A stretch of 64,000 nt of DNA from Methylococcaceae bacterium (GCA_021647585.1 JAKIUK010000005.1:1-64000); one strand, 5' to 3'; counted from the stretch's first letter, positions 28,052-37,118 are shown. Notes: generated by a model from the sequence alone, not told the origin. Numbers and translations: made by a program.

Positions 28052-28296
28052 AACCTAGAAAAATCAGTTGATCGCTAGGTTTGTACGCAACTTGTTGTAT
28101 ATTAATTGTATTCAAAGCTTTTACCAGTCACCCATTTGGTGAGATGAAACCGCTTCACGATTTTGTGAAGAAATCTGAACGAAAAACCCTGCAGAATAGC
28201 GCTTGATAAGGACTATGGCCATTACCTACGCGCTATTTTTTGTCTTTTTCGCCCAGATTTTCCACAAAATTCGTGCTCAACTGATTTTTCTAGGTT
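28052..28296. repeat. Inverted-repeat element family 1, long variant
   Basis: About 245 bases with terminal repeats AACCTAGAAAAATCAGTTG and CAACTGATTTTTCTAGGTT. The interior differs from the 165-base copies and has an inner hairpin around 28196-28234 (TAGCGCTT ... ACGCGCTA). It fills most of the gap upstream of ackA, so it may carry or displace its promoter. Confidence 0.8.
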
Positions 28297-28360
28297 AAAC
28301 CTGTAACCTTGTGGAAAACTAATTTTCTGCGCTAAAAAAGACTCACTTAATACATTAGGC

Positions 28361-29764
28361 TTAAAACCACTCTTCAAGATTATATTGCTGGTGTAATACC
28401 GGAATTTCTATTTGAGTATTTTTTAATTTTTTTGCGAATATGGGCATCACTTCTTTTTCGCCATGCACTAAAAAAGTAGTTTTTGGGTTACCTGTCTGTT
28501 GATGCCAGGCGAGTAGCTCCGATTGATCAGCATGAGCCGAAAAACCGCCAATAGTATAAGTTTCAGCTTGAACAGGAATTTCTTCGCCGAAGATTTTAAC
28601 TTTTTCTGCGCCATCAACAATCCGGCGAGCCAAGGTTCCATAAGCAGCAAAACCGACAAAAACAATAGTGTTTTTTCGATTCCATAGACTATGCTTTAGA
28701 TGATGTTTGATTCGGCCACCAGTACACATGCCTGAACCAGCGATAATAACCGCACCACCAGCAATATTATTAATCGCCATTGAATCGGCCGTTTCCCTGG
28801 TAAAGTGTAAGCCTGAAAACATAAATGGATCCTGTCCCGATTTAAATATTTCGCATGTTTCCTTATCAAAACACTCGGGATGTCGCTGAAAAATCTCGGT
28901 AGCAGAAATGGCCATCGGTGAATCCAGAAAAACAGGAAGATAGGCTGGTAACAGACTATTATTTATACCCTCCCGCAAATAATAGAGTAATTCCTGAGCC
29001 CGTTCCAAGGCAAAACTTGGAATAATAACATTCCCCCCCTTGGCTACGGTTTTGTTTACTATAGCGTAGAATTCCTCCAATGTGGGTTTCAGGGTTTTAT
29101 GCAGGCGGTCACCATAAGTGGTTTCCATAACAACGATATCAACATGGGGAGGTGTTGCGGGGTCTCTAATAATGGCTCGATGGGTATAACCTAAATCTCC
29201 AGAAAATAAAATCTTACGCGTTGTGCTCTTATGCTCAACTTCTAACACAATAGAAGCTGAACCTAAAATATGACCCGCATCGATAAAAGTGGCCTGAATA
29301 CCGCCATTAATCTTCAATGGCTGCTTGTATTTTGCTGTGCGGCCAAAAAATCCAAAGCAGTTGAGTACATCAACTGTATTATAAAGCGGCTCAACCGTGT
29401 TTTTTTTGTGCCCATGTCTTGAAGCCTTTTTGGATTTATAGCGCGCCTCATCTTCCTGCAAATGTGCCGAATCCAGTAATACCAAACGGGCTAATTCACA
29501 GGATGCTGCTGTCGAAATAATTTCACCGGTAAATCCGCGTTTAACCAGTAATGGGATGCGTCCACAATGATCAAGATGAGCATGTGTTAGCAGTAAAAAA
29601 TCGATACTGGCAGGATCAAAACCAAAGGGTTCGGTGTTTTCTTCATCCATGTCCCTCCCGCCTTGATAAAGCCCACAGTCGATCAGGATTTTTTTACCAT
29701 GCGCCTCAAATAGGTGGCATGAGCCTGTCACGTTTTGGTCTGCACCATGAAATTCTAGTTTCAT
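28361..29764 (-). CDS. MBL-fold beta-CASP nuclease-like protein
   Basis: A 467-residue metallo-beta-lactamase-fold protein with a beta-CASP insert. The zinc motif LTHAHLDHCGRIP is at about residues 58-70, HILGSAS and FSGDLG follow, and the beta-CASP motifs include SPMAISAT and a terminal GFSAHADQ and LVHGE. This is the layout of prokaryotic CPSF-like RNA nucleases, so it probably cleaves RNA in the cytoplasm; the substrate is unknown. AAGGAG precedes the ATG. It is upstream of ackA-xfp on the same strand but separated by an element. I recall related genes beside phosphoketolase in other genomes. Confidence 0.85.
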   Translation of the reverse strand: MKLEFHGADQNVTGSCHLFEAHGKKILIDCGLYQGGRDMDEENTEPFGFDPASIDFLLLTHAHLDHCGRIPLLVKRGFTGEIISTAASCELARLVLLDSAHLQEDEARYKSKKASRHGHKKNTVEPLYNTVDVLNCFGFFGRTAKYKQPLKINGGIQATFIDAGHILGSASIVLEVEHKSTTRKILFSGDLGYTHRAIIRDPATPPHVDIVVMETTYGDRLHKTLKPTLEEFYAIVNKTVAKGGNVIIPSFALERAQELLYYLREGINNSLLPAYLPVFLDSPMAISATEIFQRHPECFDKETCEIFKSGQDPFMFSGLHFTRETADSMAINNIAGGAVIIAGSGMCTGGRIKHHLKHSLWNRKNTIVFVGFAAYGTLARRIVDGAEKVKIFGEEIPVQAETYTIGGFSAHADQSELLAWHQQTGNPKTTFLVHGEKEVMPIFAKKLKNTQIEIPVLHQQYNLEEWF

Positions 29765-29789
29765 TAGGAACGCTCCTTAGTCAATTTGC

Positions 29790-29953
29790 TAAGGGAGGTG
29801 GAAACAAATAATCATCCAATTTCACTTGCCTTTTATCCCTGCTTAAATGTTCTCAATCGTCACGTAGAATAACTAGAATCCAGTTGAGAAGATTTAAACA
29901 GAAATAAAAATACTGCATAATATTTGGATGATTATTTATTACCACTTCCCTGA
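29790..29953. repeat. Inverted-repeat element family 5, copy B
   Basis: A 158-base palindromic element (29793-29950) with ends GGGAGGTGGAAACAAATAAT and its approximate complement, flanked by TAA at left and TGA at right. It lies about 28 bases upstream of the beta-CASP gene. The rest of the gap to 30071 is empty. Confidence 0.85.
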
Positions 29954-30071
29954 GCGTATGCATCACACTCTCAACGGCCTCATCAGTTATGTTCTCAAAA
30001 CTACTTTCTTTGGTAAAGTATTGTCTAACTAATCCATTCGGATTTGAGGAAATAGTTCACGAACTTATGGG

Positions 30072-30983
30072 CTACTGTTCAAGTGCATAATAATGTACTT
30101 TTCTTTCTTTAACTTTCATTAAAAAGAACACCACCCCCATTCCAATAAGTCCCATCATACCACCCGGTCCCCAAATCATAATACCGCCTAATTGTTGGTC
30201 AAGCATAATTTCAATAGCCATACTTCCATCCAGTACATCATAGGCGCTATAAATTTGATCTCTTTTCAAGGTAATCATTGCCCCAATAATGGTATTAGGA
30301 ATAGTGACAAGCCATAAAATAACAATTCGTATAGCAAACGAAAGACGTGCTTTTTTTTGGCGCGGATCACAAATCAACCACCAGAAGAAAAACCCCGTGA
30401 GTATCATCGTAAAATGCATGGTGTTATGTAAGCTCTGATCTGCTAAAGCTTGATTATGTAAGTCTGGAATTTGCCAAATAAACAGGACTGCAACAAACAA
30501 AATAGGAGCAATCACAGGGTGCCCTAGAAATGCATAAAGCCATTGCACTGGTTTATTACGAATAATAGGTGCGATAATTCTGTGCCTGATGAATTTTGGT
30601 AACCCTTGTAATAATGGGGCTAACGGCATACTTAAAATAAGCAACAAAGGACCGAAACCTCGCAGTAACAAATGCTCTATTTGGTGAAAAAAAAGAAAGT
30701 GCTCTGATAATGGTTCAAGTGGGGATTGCAAAGCAATCACAAAACACAGCATCCCTAATAGAAAGGTAATTGTTTGCCCTATGCTAACAGGCCTGCCAGC
30801 TTCCCGCCTTTTTGCTCTCCCCCTTAAATAAATAACCAATGTTAGGAACATGGGTATTGCAACAGCAGGCGTATAAATCCATGCCTGCCAAACAGCTTGA
30901 TTTGGATGGATGCTACCATGTGCAAGTCCAAGCGCAGGAATCAAACAGAGAGCAAGTATTATTAGAGATTTAATATGCGACAT
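30072..30983 (-). CDS. ctaG: CtaG-type cytochrome c oxidase assembly protein
   Basis: A 303-residue membrane protein with a cleavable-looking N-terminus (LIPALGLAHG) and about seven membrane segments. HQIEHLLLRG and HNTMHFTMILTGFFFWW are the conserved His-containing helices of the caa3_CtaG family, which helps assemble copper-containing cytochrome oxidases in the inner membrane. The TM region LGMLCFVIALQSPLEPLSEHF also fits. It is last in a set PepSY-like, uppP, ctaG on the minus strand (47-base gap). No oxidase subunits are in the window. There is no clear ribosome site. Confidence 0.85.
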   Translation of the reverse strand: MSHIKSLIILALCLIPALGLAHGSIHPNQAVWQAWIYTPAVAIPMFLTLVIYLRGRAKRREAGRPVSIGQTITFLLGMLCFVIALQSPLEPLSEHFLFFHQIEHLLLRGFGPLLLILSMPLAPLLQGLPKFIRHRIIAPIIRNKPVQWLYAFLGHPVIAPILFVAVLFIWQIPDLHNQALADQSLHNTMHFTMILTGFFFWWLICDPRQKKARLSFAIRIVILWLVTIPNTIIGAMITLKRDQIYSAYDVLDGSMAIEIMLDQQLGGIMIWGPGGMMGLIGMGVVFFLMKVKERKVHYYALEQ

Positions 30984-31030
30984 AATATAGAGGGAGGTTT
31001 ATAAAATCAATTACTTATCTATAACTTTTT

Positions 31031-31801
31031 CTATGGTATTGCCAAAAACAGCAAGATAGCACCCAATAGAATTCTATAAATCCCGAAGCCTACAAAGGTA
31101 AATTTCTGTAAAAACCGTAAAAATAATTTGATCGTTAAATAGGCGACCACAAACGAAGTGATAAAACCAACGCCTAATACCAGTAAATTACTCTCATTAA
31201 AATCCTGGTAATGTTTAAATATCTCATAACCCGCTGCGGCTGTCAGTACGGGTAAGGCCAAAAGAAAAGAAAATTCTGCACTCGCTTTTCTATTCAAACC
31301 AACGAGCAGTGCGCCAATTATTGATGCTCCTGCACGACTTGTTCCTGGAACTAAAGCAAAAATCTGAGCCAACCCTATCCAGAAGGCTTGATTATAAGTG
31401 ATTGCTTCTACATCTCCCACATGAGCAGAACTTTCTTTGTAAAAATATTCAACCATCAAAAACACAATTCCACCCACTATAAACATAGTGCCAACGATAG
31501 AAACAGTAAAAAATGCTTTAATTTGATGATGAAATAAAAGACCAACGACTCCAATAGGGATAAAAGCCAAAGCCACTTTTAGCCATAGCTGAAAATGATT
31601 TAAAGAAAACTTATCCTTATAATTCATAATAACGGCAAGAATGGCTGAAAACTGAATAATCACTTCAAAAGCCTTATTGTTTTCAGTTTGCTCAACGGAT
31701 AGCCATTCACTGACAACAATCAAATGGCCCGTGGAAGAAACAGGTAAAAACTCGGTAATACCTTCAATAATGCCTAAAATGATCGCTTGTAAAATATCCA
31801 T
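31031..31801 (-). CDS. uppP: Undecaprenyl-diphosphatase
   Basis: A 256-residue inner-membrane protein of the BacA/UppP family. The first catalytic motif EFLPVSSTGHLIV lies near residues 17-29, and the second appears as PGTSRAGAS near 153-161, with Ala and Ser where most homologues have Ser and Thr. It removes a phosphate from undecaprenyl diphosphate to recycle the peptidoglycan lipid carrier and can give bacitracin tolerance. It is 24 bases after the PepSY-like gene and 47 before ctaG. Confidence 0.94.
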   Translation of the reverse strand: MDILQAIILGIIEGITEFLPVSSTGHLIVVSEWLSVEQTENNKAFEVIIQFSAILAVIMNYKDKFSLNHFQLWLKVALAFIPIGVVGLLFHHQIKAFFTVSIVGTMFIVGGIVFLMVEYFYKESSAHVGDVEAITYNQAFWIGLAQIFALVPGTSRAGASIIGALLVGLNRKASAEFSFLLALPVLTAAAGYEIFKHYQDFNESNLLVLGVGFITSFVVAYLTIKLFLRFLQKFTFVGFGIYRILLGAILLFLAIP

Positions 31802-31825
31802 GTCACTAGCCTTCCCTTATTCTCA

Positions 31826-32290
31826 TCAATCTCTCTCTTTTACCCAGATTTTTCCAGTTGGGCTCATGGCTAATTCCCAATCTTCACCATCGCCCTTGAC
31901 ATCAATTTCATATTCAACGCGCCCATCGGGGTGAGATATTTTCTCTGCATCTTTAATACTGAGTTGTTTAAATGTTTGTTTAAGTGTTTTTATAATAGGT
32001 TGGGGTAATTCAGATATTTCAATTTCTTCCTCATGCCCAAAATGTTTGCCTTGTGGATCAAATAAAGTTTCGTGTTTCTTGCCATTAGTTTTATATTTAA
32101 CTTCATAAAGCACCATACTAAAATGCAGCTCTTTATCCACTTTGATATTTTTAGCATCAGGATGTTCTACTTTCATACTTTTGATGACAGCTTCCGGTAC
32201 TTCAGAAAGTTTTATTTTACCCGCCTGTGCTGAAAAAACTGGTAATACAAGTGTTGCAATAAATGACGATATTAATAACTTTTTTTTCAT
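31826..32290 (-). CDS. Secreted PepSY-like protein
   Basis: A 154-residue protein with a signal peptide (MKKKLLISSFIATLVLPVFSAQA). The mature part holds two similar alpha-beta units, with VPEAVIKSMKVEHPDAKNI and LPQPIIKTLKQTF, each followed by YE(V/I) strands, as in PepSY-like periplasmic proteins. Function is unknown; such proteins may be inhibitors or chaperones. Another family member lies at 43620-44120. AGGA precedes the ATG. It is first in a probable operon with uppP and ctaG. Confidence 0.7.
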   Translation of the reverse strand: MKKKLLISSFIATLVLPVFSAQAGKIKLSEVPEAVIKSMKVEHPDAKNIKVDKELHFSMVLYEVKYKTNGKKHETLFDPQGKHFGHEEEIEISELPQPIIKTLKQTFKQLSIKDAEKISHPDGRVEYEIDVKGDGEDWELAMSPTGKIWVKERD

Positions 32291-32393
32291 AGTTTTTCCT
32301 AATGTTTAATTTTAGTTAAGTGTATTTAAAAATGAAGCTAAATAAAATGCTGATCATCATGAATATTTCCTGTGATCCCCCCTGCCCTTCATC

Positions 32394-32627
32394 TTAGAAA
32401 AATCAGTTGCCTCATGGTTTCTAGGAGACTGTCCGAGAATAAAAACCGTAGCGAGGGGAACCCATTTTGAGACAGTTTTTTTGATCATTTAAGGCGAATA
32501 GTTGCTCTATTAAACGAAAATGATCAGAAAAACTGGCCAAAGTGGGCTTTTCCGCAATAGGTTTTCTATTCTCGGACAGCCTCCTAGCACAAGCTATTGA
32601 ATCCATGTCCAACTGATCTTCCTAGGT
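32394..32627. repeat. Family 1 element split by a family 2 element
   Basis: The outer parts match family 1: left TTAGAAAAATCAGTTG ... GGTTTCTAG, right CTAGCACAAGCT ... CCAACTGATCTTCCTAGG. Without the insertion, the outer element would be about 70 bases, an internally shortened version. The join matches the uninterrupted GGATTCTAGCACAAGCT in the copies near 40880 and 45113. Confidence 0.85.
32421..32587. mobile_element. Element family 2, copy B, nested insertion with CTAG target duplication
   Basis: A 159-base element (32425-32583) with ends GAGACTGTCCGAGAAT and ATTCTCGGACAGCCTC, flanked by CTAG at 32421 and 32584. Because family 1 copies elsewhere have a single CTAG at this point, the second CTAG is a target duplication. 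It encodes no transposase, so it must be moved in trans. Confidence 0.85.
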
Positions 32628-32809
32628 TAATAATTTCTTCCTTACAATGTTTAGTGACTACAAAGAATTGTGATTGTGATAACAGCAATACTTTTTTCTA
32701 CTAAGAGGGCCAGCCCTGCACTAATATGGCGAGGCTAAACCCTCACTTCCCGTTTATTCGAGACATTTTATGTTTAAGACTGTTTTATCCATCCAGCATA
32801 GCCAAACGT

Positions 32810-33240
32810 CTATTGAATATATGCACTTATTAGACAGCGCTTTATAACGGGTCTGGCTACAAGTACCACACATAACAAGGTCCAGACAGTAATAGCCCCC
32901 GTTGATAAATCGAATATCATAGAGACAACCGGTCCTGAAAGATAACCAAACAATCCGACCAGGTACGAAGTTATAAATTTATTTTTGATATTTACAATAC
33001 CTTGACTAGCCAGTGCAGGCAAAATCAAACTGGCAAACACCAGATAAATTCCTAGCAGATGTACTGAAGCAGTAATGGCTAGTAAGAAGACAAAATAAAA
33101 TGTACCTTAGGTACATACGCAAAAATATTTCGACAACTTGCTTGCCTTTTGGTCCGTCTTCATCAGTGTAGCAATGGTTACACAGCCCGCTATGCACCAA
33201 TTGCTACACCACTGAAGATAAACAAAATCCTGCCCAATAT
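32810..33240 (-). pseudogene. Metal ABC transporter permease (ABC-3/ZnuB type) remnant
   Basis: Minus-strand translation downstream from 33240 gives a continuous C-terminal part of an ABC-3 family permease: FLLAITASVHLLGIYLVFASL, then LPALAS, then LVGLFGYLSG and two more helices, ending at the stop at 32810. A TAA lies just before the FLLAITAS helix, and an upstream piece (TLMKTDQKASKLS) is in frame before it, while the N-terminal half is absent. The ancestor would import zinc or manganese. No cognate ATPase or binding protein is nearby. Confidence 0.6.
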
Positions 33241-33251
33241 TGAATAATTAT

Positions 33252-34730
33252 TTACTTCCAGTTCAGCACAACATAACGTTGATAATCATTATTTAAGATC
33301 AATAACACTATCCTTTTTGTTGTATTACTGTCTTTAATAATATGTTTGAATTCTGCTGCATTTTTAACCGTTTTTCGATTAACCTGCAAAATAATCGTTC
33401 CTGTTTTAATTCCGGCCATAGCAGCAATTGAAAATGGCTTAACTTCAGTGACAATAACGCCAGAACCTCGCTTTATTTTAAATTGTTCTGCTAGTTGCGG
33501 AGTAATGGTCTGAACACTCATTCCCAATTCATCAGAACTTTGTGTCGAATTACTAGCCATCTGTTGGTTTTCATCCTGTTTACCTATTGTTATGGTCACT
33601 GTTTTACGCTTACCGTCATGCAATATGATGAGTTCTTCTTCATTGCCTGGTGTCGTTAAGGCGACCTGGTTACGAAATTCACCCACACTTTTAACCTTTG
33701 TTCCGCGATAAGCAATAATTACATCGCCCTGTTTCAAGCCTGCTTTATCAGCAGGTGAATTATCAACCACTTGAGCAATCAATATGCCCTGAATTGAACT
33801 CATACCAAAAGAATCAGCAAGTTCAGATGTTAACGGTTGAATAACTACGCCTAAATGTCCACGAACCACTTCGCCTGTATCTATTAACTGCTCAGCGATC
33901 ACTTTTGCTAAATTAATGGGAATGGCAAAGCCAATACCCATAGACCCGCCACTACGACTAAAAATAGCGGTATTCATTCCTATTACTTGCCCATCAAGAT
34001 TGACTAACGGTCCCCCTGAATTTCCAGGGTTAATAGCTGCATCCGTCTGGATAAAATTCTCATAGTCATTAATACCAATAGCTGTTCGTCCTTTAGCACT
34101 AACAACCCCAACGGTTAAAGTATGACTCAAACCAAAAGGGTTGCCTATCGCAACAACCCATTCACCCACATCCAATTTAGATGAGTTACCCATAGAAAGT
34201 GCAGGAAAATCACTGGTTTTAATCTCAATCACTGCAACATCTGATTTTGGATCAGTGCCTGTTACTTTGGCATCATATTCTTTGCCATTCTGAAATTTAA
34301 CCCGTATTTTATCTGCATGATCTACAACATGATTATTAGTTAAAATATAAGTCTTCTCTGATAACAGTCCACCATCAACTTTAAAAACAAATCCAGAGCC
34401 TTGCCCCATCATCCGTTGTCTGGGTTGAGGTACATTTTGTCTAGGTGGCGCTTGAAAACCACGGAATTGATCACCGAAAAAACGTCTTAATAATTCTTCA
34501 TCTGGCGATCTACGGTTACCGAAAGGCGTAGAAAACTGCTGTATTGATGGTTGTGCCCTGCTACTTTCAACTTGAATAAAAACAACAGCTGGAGAAACCT
34601 TACGGGCTACTGATGCAAAGGCTTTACTGGTATTGCGTAAACTTTCAATTCCTTCATCCTGTGCATAGACGGGTAAAGAAAAAACCCAGAATAGTAATAT
34701 TAATCGGGTAATGATATATTTATTCATCAT
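33252..34730 (-). CDS. Do-family periplasmic serine protease
   Basis: A 492-residue HtrA/Deg protein. A signal peptide ends near VYAQ. The trypsin-like domain has the catalytic triad H134 (NNHVVDH), D164 (KSDVAV) and S238 (NPGNSGGPL). Two PDZ domains follow, near 275-365 (GHLGVVIQPL, SPADKAGLKQGD) and 395-485 (ELGMSVQTI). It degrades or refolds damaged periplasmic proteins. It is last in a set with a small anchored protein and YfdX, 35 bases after yfdX, which points to envelope stress. GGAAAT precedes the start; two adjacent ATG codons are possible. Confidence 0.92.
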   Translation of the reverse strand: MMNKYIITRLILLFWVFSLPVYAQDEGIESLRNTSKAFASVARKVSPAVVFIQVESSRAQPSIQQFSTPFGNRRSPDEELLRRFFGDQFRGFQAPPRQNVPQPRQRMMGQGSGFVFKVDGGLLSEKTYILTNNHVVDHADKIRVKFQNGKEYDAKVTGTDPKSDVAVIEIKTSDFPALSMGNSSKLDVGEWVVAIGNPFGLSHTLTVGVVSAKGRTAIGINDYENFIQTDAAINPGNSGGPLVNLDGQVIGMNTAIFSRSGGSMGIGFAIPINLAKVIAEQLIDTGEVVRGHLGVVIQPLTSELADSFGMSSIQGILIAQVVDNSPADKAGLKQGDVIIAYRGTKVKSVGEFRNQVALTTPGNEEELIILHDGKRKTVTITIGKQDENQQMASNSTQSSDELGMSVQTITPQLAEQFKIKRGSGVIVTEVKPFSIAAMAGIKTGTIILQVNRKTVKNAAEFKHIIKDSNTTKRIVLLILNNDYQRYVVLNWK

Positions 34731-34765
34731 GATTTCCTTGTTTAAATGATTGTAAAAGATATTTG

Positions 34766-35695
34766 TTAATCACGAGGATGAACAATTTTATTTTTAAATG
34801 CTGATAATGATTTCTTGATTGCAGCCCATTCAGTTGTTATTTTCGCCTTTCTAACAGCTGTTTTTAGTACATTAATACTGTCATAAAGAGATTTATAATC
34901 CTGTTTCATACCATAGCCCAATGTTTGCGCTACTTTAATATGCTGTTCGGCTTCGTTAATCAGTTTTTCAATTTTGTTTTTGCTTTCCTGTTGAGATAAG
35001 TCCTCAGAATGTTCAACCTGGAAGGCTTCGGTTAATTCACCTTCTGCACGCAGAATACCTAGGGGAGTGATTTCCTGGTCTGATACATAAGTATTCAAAA
35101 TATCAACCAATTGTTCTTTAGCTTGATCAATTTTTCCTTCATCAATTAACGGTGCTATTTTATCTAAAGCTGCCGGATAACTCGCCAGAGGTAAATACAC
35201 AGTTGTCACTCTAAGCTCATCAACCAAACTATCGACAATTAGCCTTGCTGCCTGATATTGCTTATCGTCAATTAAATCATCCAGTTCATCTTGCAGTGTG
35301 TTGATGGTTTTTAAGTCTGTCACCCCTTCAAGTACTTGAACCTGAATATCAATAGGAATTAAGCCTAAAGCAGGATTACGTGCTAATAACAGATGTAAAT
35401 TCCCTGAAACCACTTCCAAGGCAGCCAGAGCCTGTTTGGGTTGATCATTTTCCAGGGCTTTTAAAGCCGTTTTAGTAGCTTCAAATGCATCAACCGCTTC
35501 CTTGACGATTTGTTTATGTGTCAGCCCTTTTTTATCATCTATAGAAATTGTTTGTTTTTTTGCTAAATGATTTCCTTTAGTCGTTGTAGTAGTATTTGCC
35601 GCTTCTACAGATAAAGTAAAAAGTAATAATGATACCGCCAGTGGTATAACGGCAGTACGTAGCACTATTTTAATATTTATATTTTCTGTTTTCAT
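34766..35695 (-). CDS. YfdX family secreted protein
   Basis: A 309-residue protein with a signal peptide ending SVEAA. The conserved YfdX regions are visible: KEAVDAFEATKTALKALEND, HLLLARNPALGLIPID, and helical repeats toward the end (EAEQHIKVAQTLGYG). Relatives in enterobacteria respond to acid and EvgA, and a Salmonella member is implicated in antibiotic and virulence traits; here the role is unknown. I chose ATG 35695 because GGAAAAT precedes it; an in-frame start at 35749 would give a 327-residue form. It is between an anchored protein and an HtrA protease. Confidence 0.8.
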   Translation of the reverse strand: MKTENINIKIVLRTAVIPLAVSLLLFTLSVEAANTTTTTKGNHLAKKQTISIDDKKGLTHKQIVKEAVDAFEATKTALKALENDQPKQALAALEVVSGNLHLLLARNPALGLIPIDIQVQVLEGVTDLKTINTLQDELDDLIDDKQYQAARLIVDSLVDELRVTTVYLPLASYPAALDKIAPLIDEGKIDQAKEQLVDILNTYVSDQEITPLGILRAEGELTEAFQVEHSEDLSQQESKNKIEKLINEAEQHIKVAQTLGYGMKQDYKSLYDSINVLKTAVRKAKITTEWAAIKKSLSAFKNKIVHPRD

Positions 35696-35788
35696 GGATA
35701 TTTTCCTTAACAGGAACGTGAAATAAATAGGTGCAGAGCCAAATTTCATAACTATTTTATTAGCGCTTCTGTGGAGTCAAAAAACAAG

Positions 35789-36289
35789 TTAAAAACTGGA
35801 AGTTATTAAACCCTCGTTCCTTAATGCTGTTTTGTCAGAATGCTGTGTATGACTGAACTTATGATGCAAGCTAAAAAAATCAGCTTGCCCTGAAATCTTA
35901 AAATCCACTCTCCCCCAATAGTCTCCTGACTGTAATCGCGACTTGACATTTATTTTTTTCTGCAATGGAATCAATATGGTATCGCCTGGATCTAATACCA
36001 ACGGTTTATTTGTATAATTCTGATTATTAGAAACAACTGAACATGTTTTATTGTCTGTTTTATAAAATAATTCAGTATGGTTAACTTCCATAGCCATACG
36101 TCCTGGATTAAACAATCCGATAACAAATGCATTGCGTGATTTATCAAAGCGATCAAAACGAACCACTGGCACCGCCTGATTTACAGTATTAAATTCATTA
36201 TATTTACTGGTCATTTTTGCTACCTTCCAGCCCGCTAAAAAGGTTAGTAGAATAGTACATAAGCTAATGAGAATTTTTTTCCTGATCAT
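35789..36289 (-). CDS. N-terminally anchored periplasmic protein, unknown
   Basis: A 166-residue protein with one N-terminal membrane helix (about residues 6-23, KILISLCTILLTFLAGW) and a beta-rich soluble part that should face the periplasm. It contains LDPGDTILIPLQKKINV and a single Cys near residue 83. I recognise no family. It is first in a probable operon with yfdX and the HtrA protease (93 and 35 base gaps), so a role in envelope stress handling is a reasonable inference. No strong ribosome site is seen. Confidence 0.6.
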   Translation of the reverse strand: MIRKKILISLCTILLTFLAGWKVAKMTSKYNEFNTVNQAVPVVRFDRFDKSRNAFVIGLFNPGRMAMEVNHTELFYKTDNKTCSVVSNNQNYTNKPLVLDPGDTILIPLQKKINVKSRLQSGDYWGRVDFKISGQADFFSLHHKFSHTQHSDKTALRNEGLITSSF

Positions 36290-36702
36290 AAACTTTCTGC
36301 TTTTTTAAATGGTAATCGCTACATAAGTCATGACACTTGGTGATTGCTTTTCCCTATTGAGAGGGTCATCAGAAAAAGAGTCATATGTAATAACTTATGC
36401 AACGATTATTACCTATCAAAGCAAACAGCATGCCATGATAATAAGCAGTTGATATATTTAAAAAATTAAATATACCCAGCAATTGATACGGCCAGTTTGA
36501 CCGATAAAAAAACAGTAACAGCGGTCAAATTGGCCGTTAATAGTAATACGAAGGCATAGCAGAATTTGGTTGATATCACACCTGTAACTGAACGATAATT
36601 CTAGAATAATAGCAGCAAGCAAAAATGAAATAACATAAGAATTCTATACTTTGGTAGGATAGTGCAGTTGGAATTCAGTACATTTTATTAAAAAAACAGT
36701 TT
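36290..36702. other. Divergent intergenic region with a long hairpin
   Basis: About 410 AT-rich bases between the divergent anchored-protein and small-membrane-protein genes. It holds the dyad at 36488-36537 (separate entry). No gene is evident; promoters for both sides should lie here. Confidence 0.45.
36488..36537. promoter_or_regulatory. 16-base inverted repeat, candidate operator or hairpin
   Basis: ACGGCCAGTTTGACCG pairs with CGGTCAAATTGGCCGT with one mismatch across an 18-base A-rich loop. It lies in a divergent promoter region. No T-run follows, so a terminator is unlikely. Confidence 0.35.
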
Positions 36703-37056
36703 ATGAACAAATTACTTGCTACCTTGGGCATCGGTTTACTTTTACTTTATTTTGTTGATGCCGCTTTTCATATTGATGGCCTGACAAAAGAAATGTTGAC
36801 AGCTAATTCTGTCCGCTTTCTTTTAGGTTTTATCACCATAAGTATTTGGAGCTGGTTTGAACATAAACATAAACCGAAAATTTTCATGTATTTGTTATTA
36901 GTCCTTTTGATTGGCGATGTCATATTTGACTATATGCAAAATATTAGTACCATAGATTTTGAAATGACCCTTCATGACATGTATCTCTTTTTTTGGGGCG
37001 CATTATCAGGTTACTATTTTTTACAATATTTGTATGATAAAAAAATAATATCCTAG
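36703..37056 (+). CDS. Small membrane protein, unknown
   Basis: A 117-residue protein with about four hydrophobic segments (LLATLGIGLLLLYFV, VRFLLGFITISIW, IFMYLLLVLLIGDVIF, LFFWGALSGYYFL). Short charged loops contain EHKHKPK. I recognise no family. There is no clear ribosome site, but the frame uses codons like its neighbours and a terminator-like hairpin follows. The next gene in the same direction is also a small membrane protein. Confidence 0.5.
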   Translation: MNKLLATLGIGLLLLYFVDAAFHIDGLTKEMLTANSVRFLLGFITISIWSWFEHKHKPKIFMYLLLVLLIGDVIFDYMQNISTIDFEMTLHDMYLFFWGALSGYYFLQYLYDKKIIS

Positions 37057-37074
37057 CAATGTATAATTGAATAA

Positions 37075-37118
37075 ATTGACAACTAGCTCAGTTTCTTGTT
37101 TTCTAGCTGTCATTTATT
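37075..37118 (+). terminator. Terminator-like hairpin
   Basis: TTGACAACTAGC pairs imperfectly with CTAGCTGTCA across a loop and is followed by TTTATTTA. It is located 19 bases after the small membrane protein stop. Confidence 0.4.

Noticed and set aside
32421..32612. A 63-codon frame on the minus strand
   Set aside because: It is entirely inside the nested elements of families 1 and 2.
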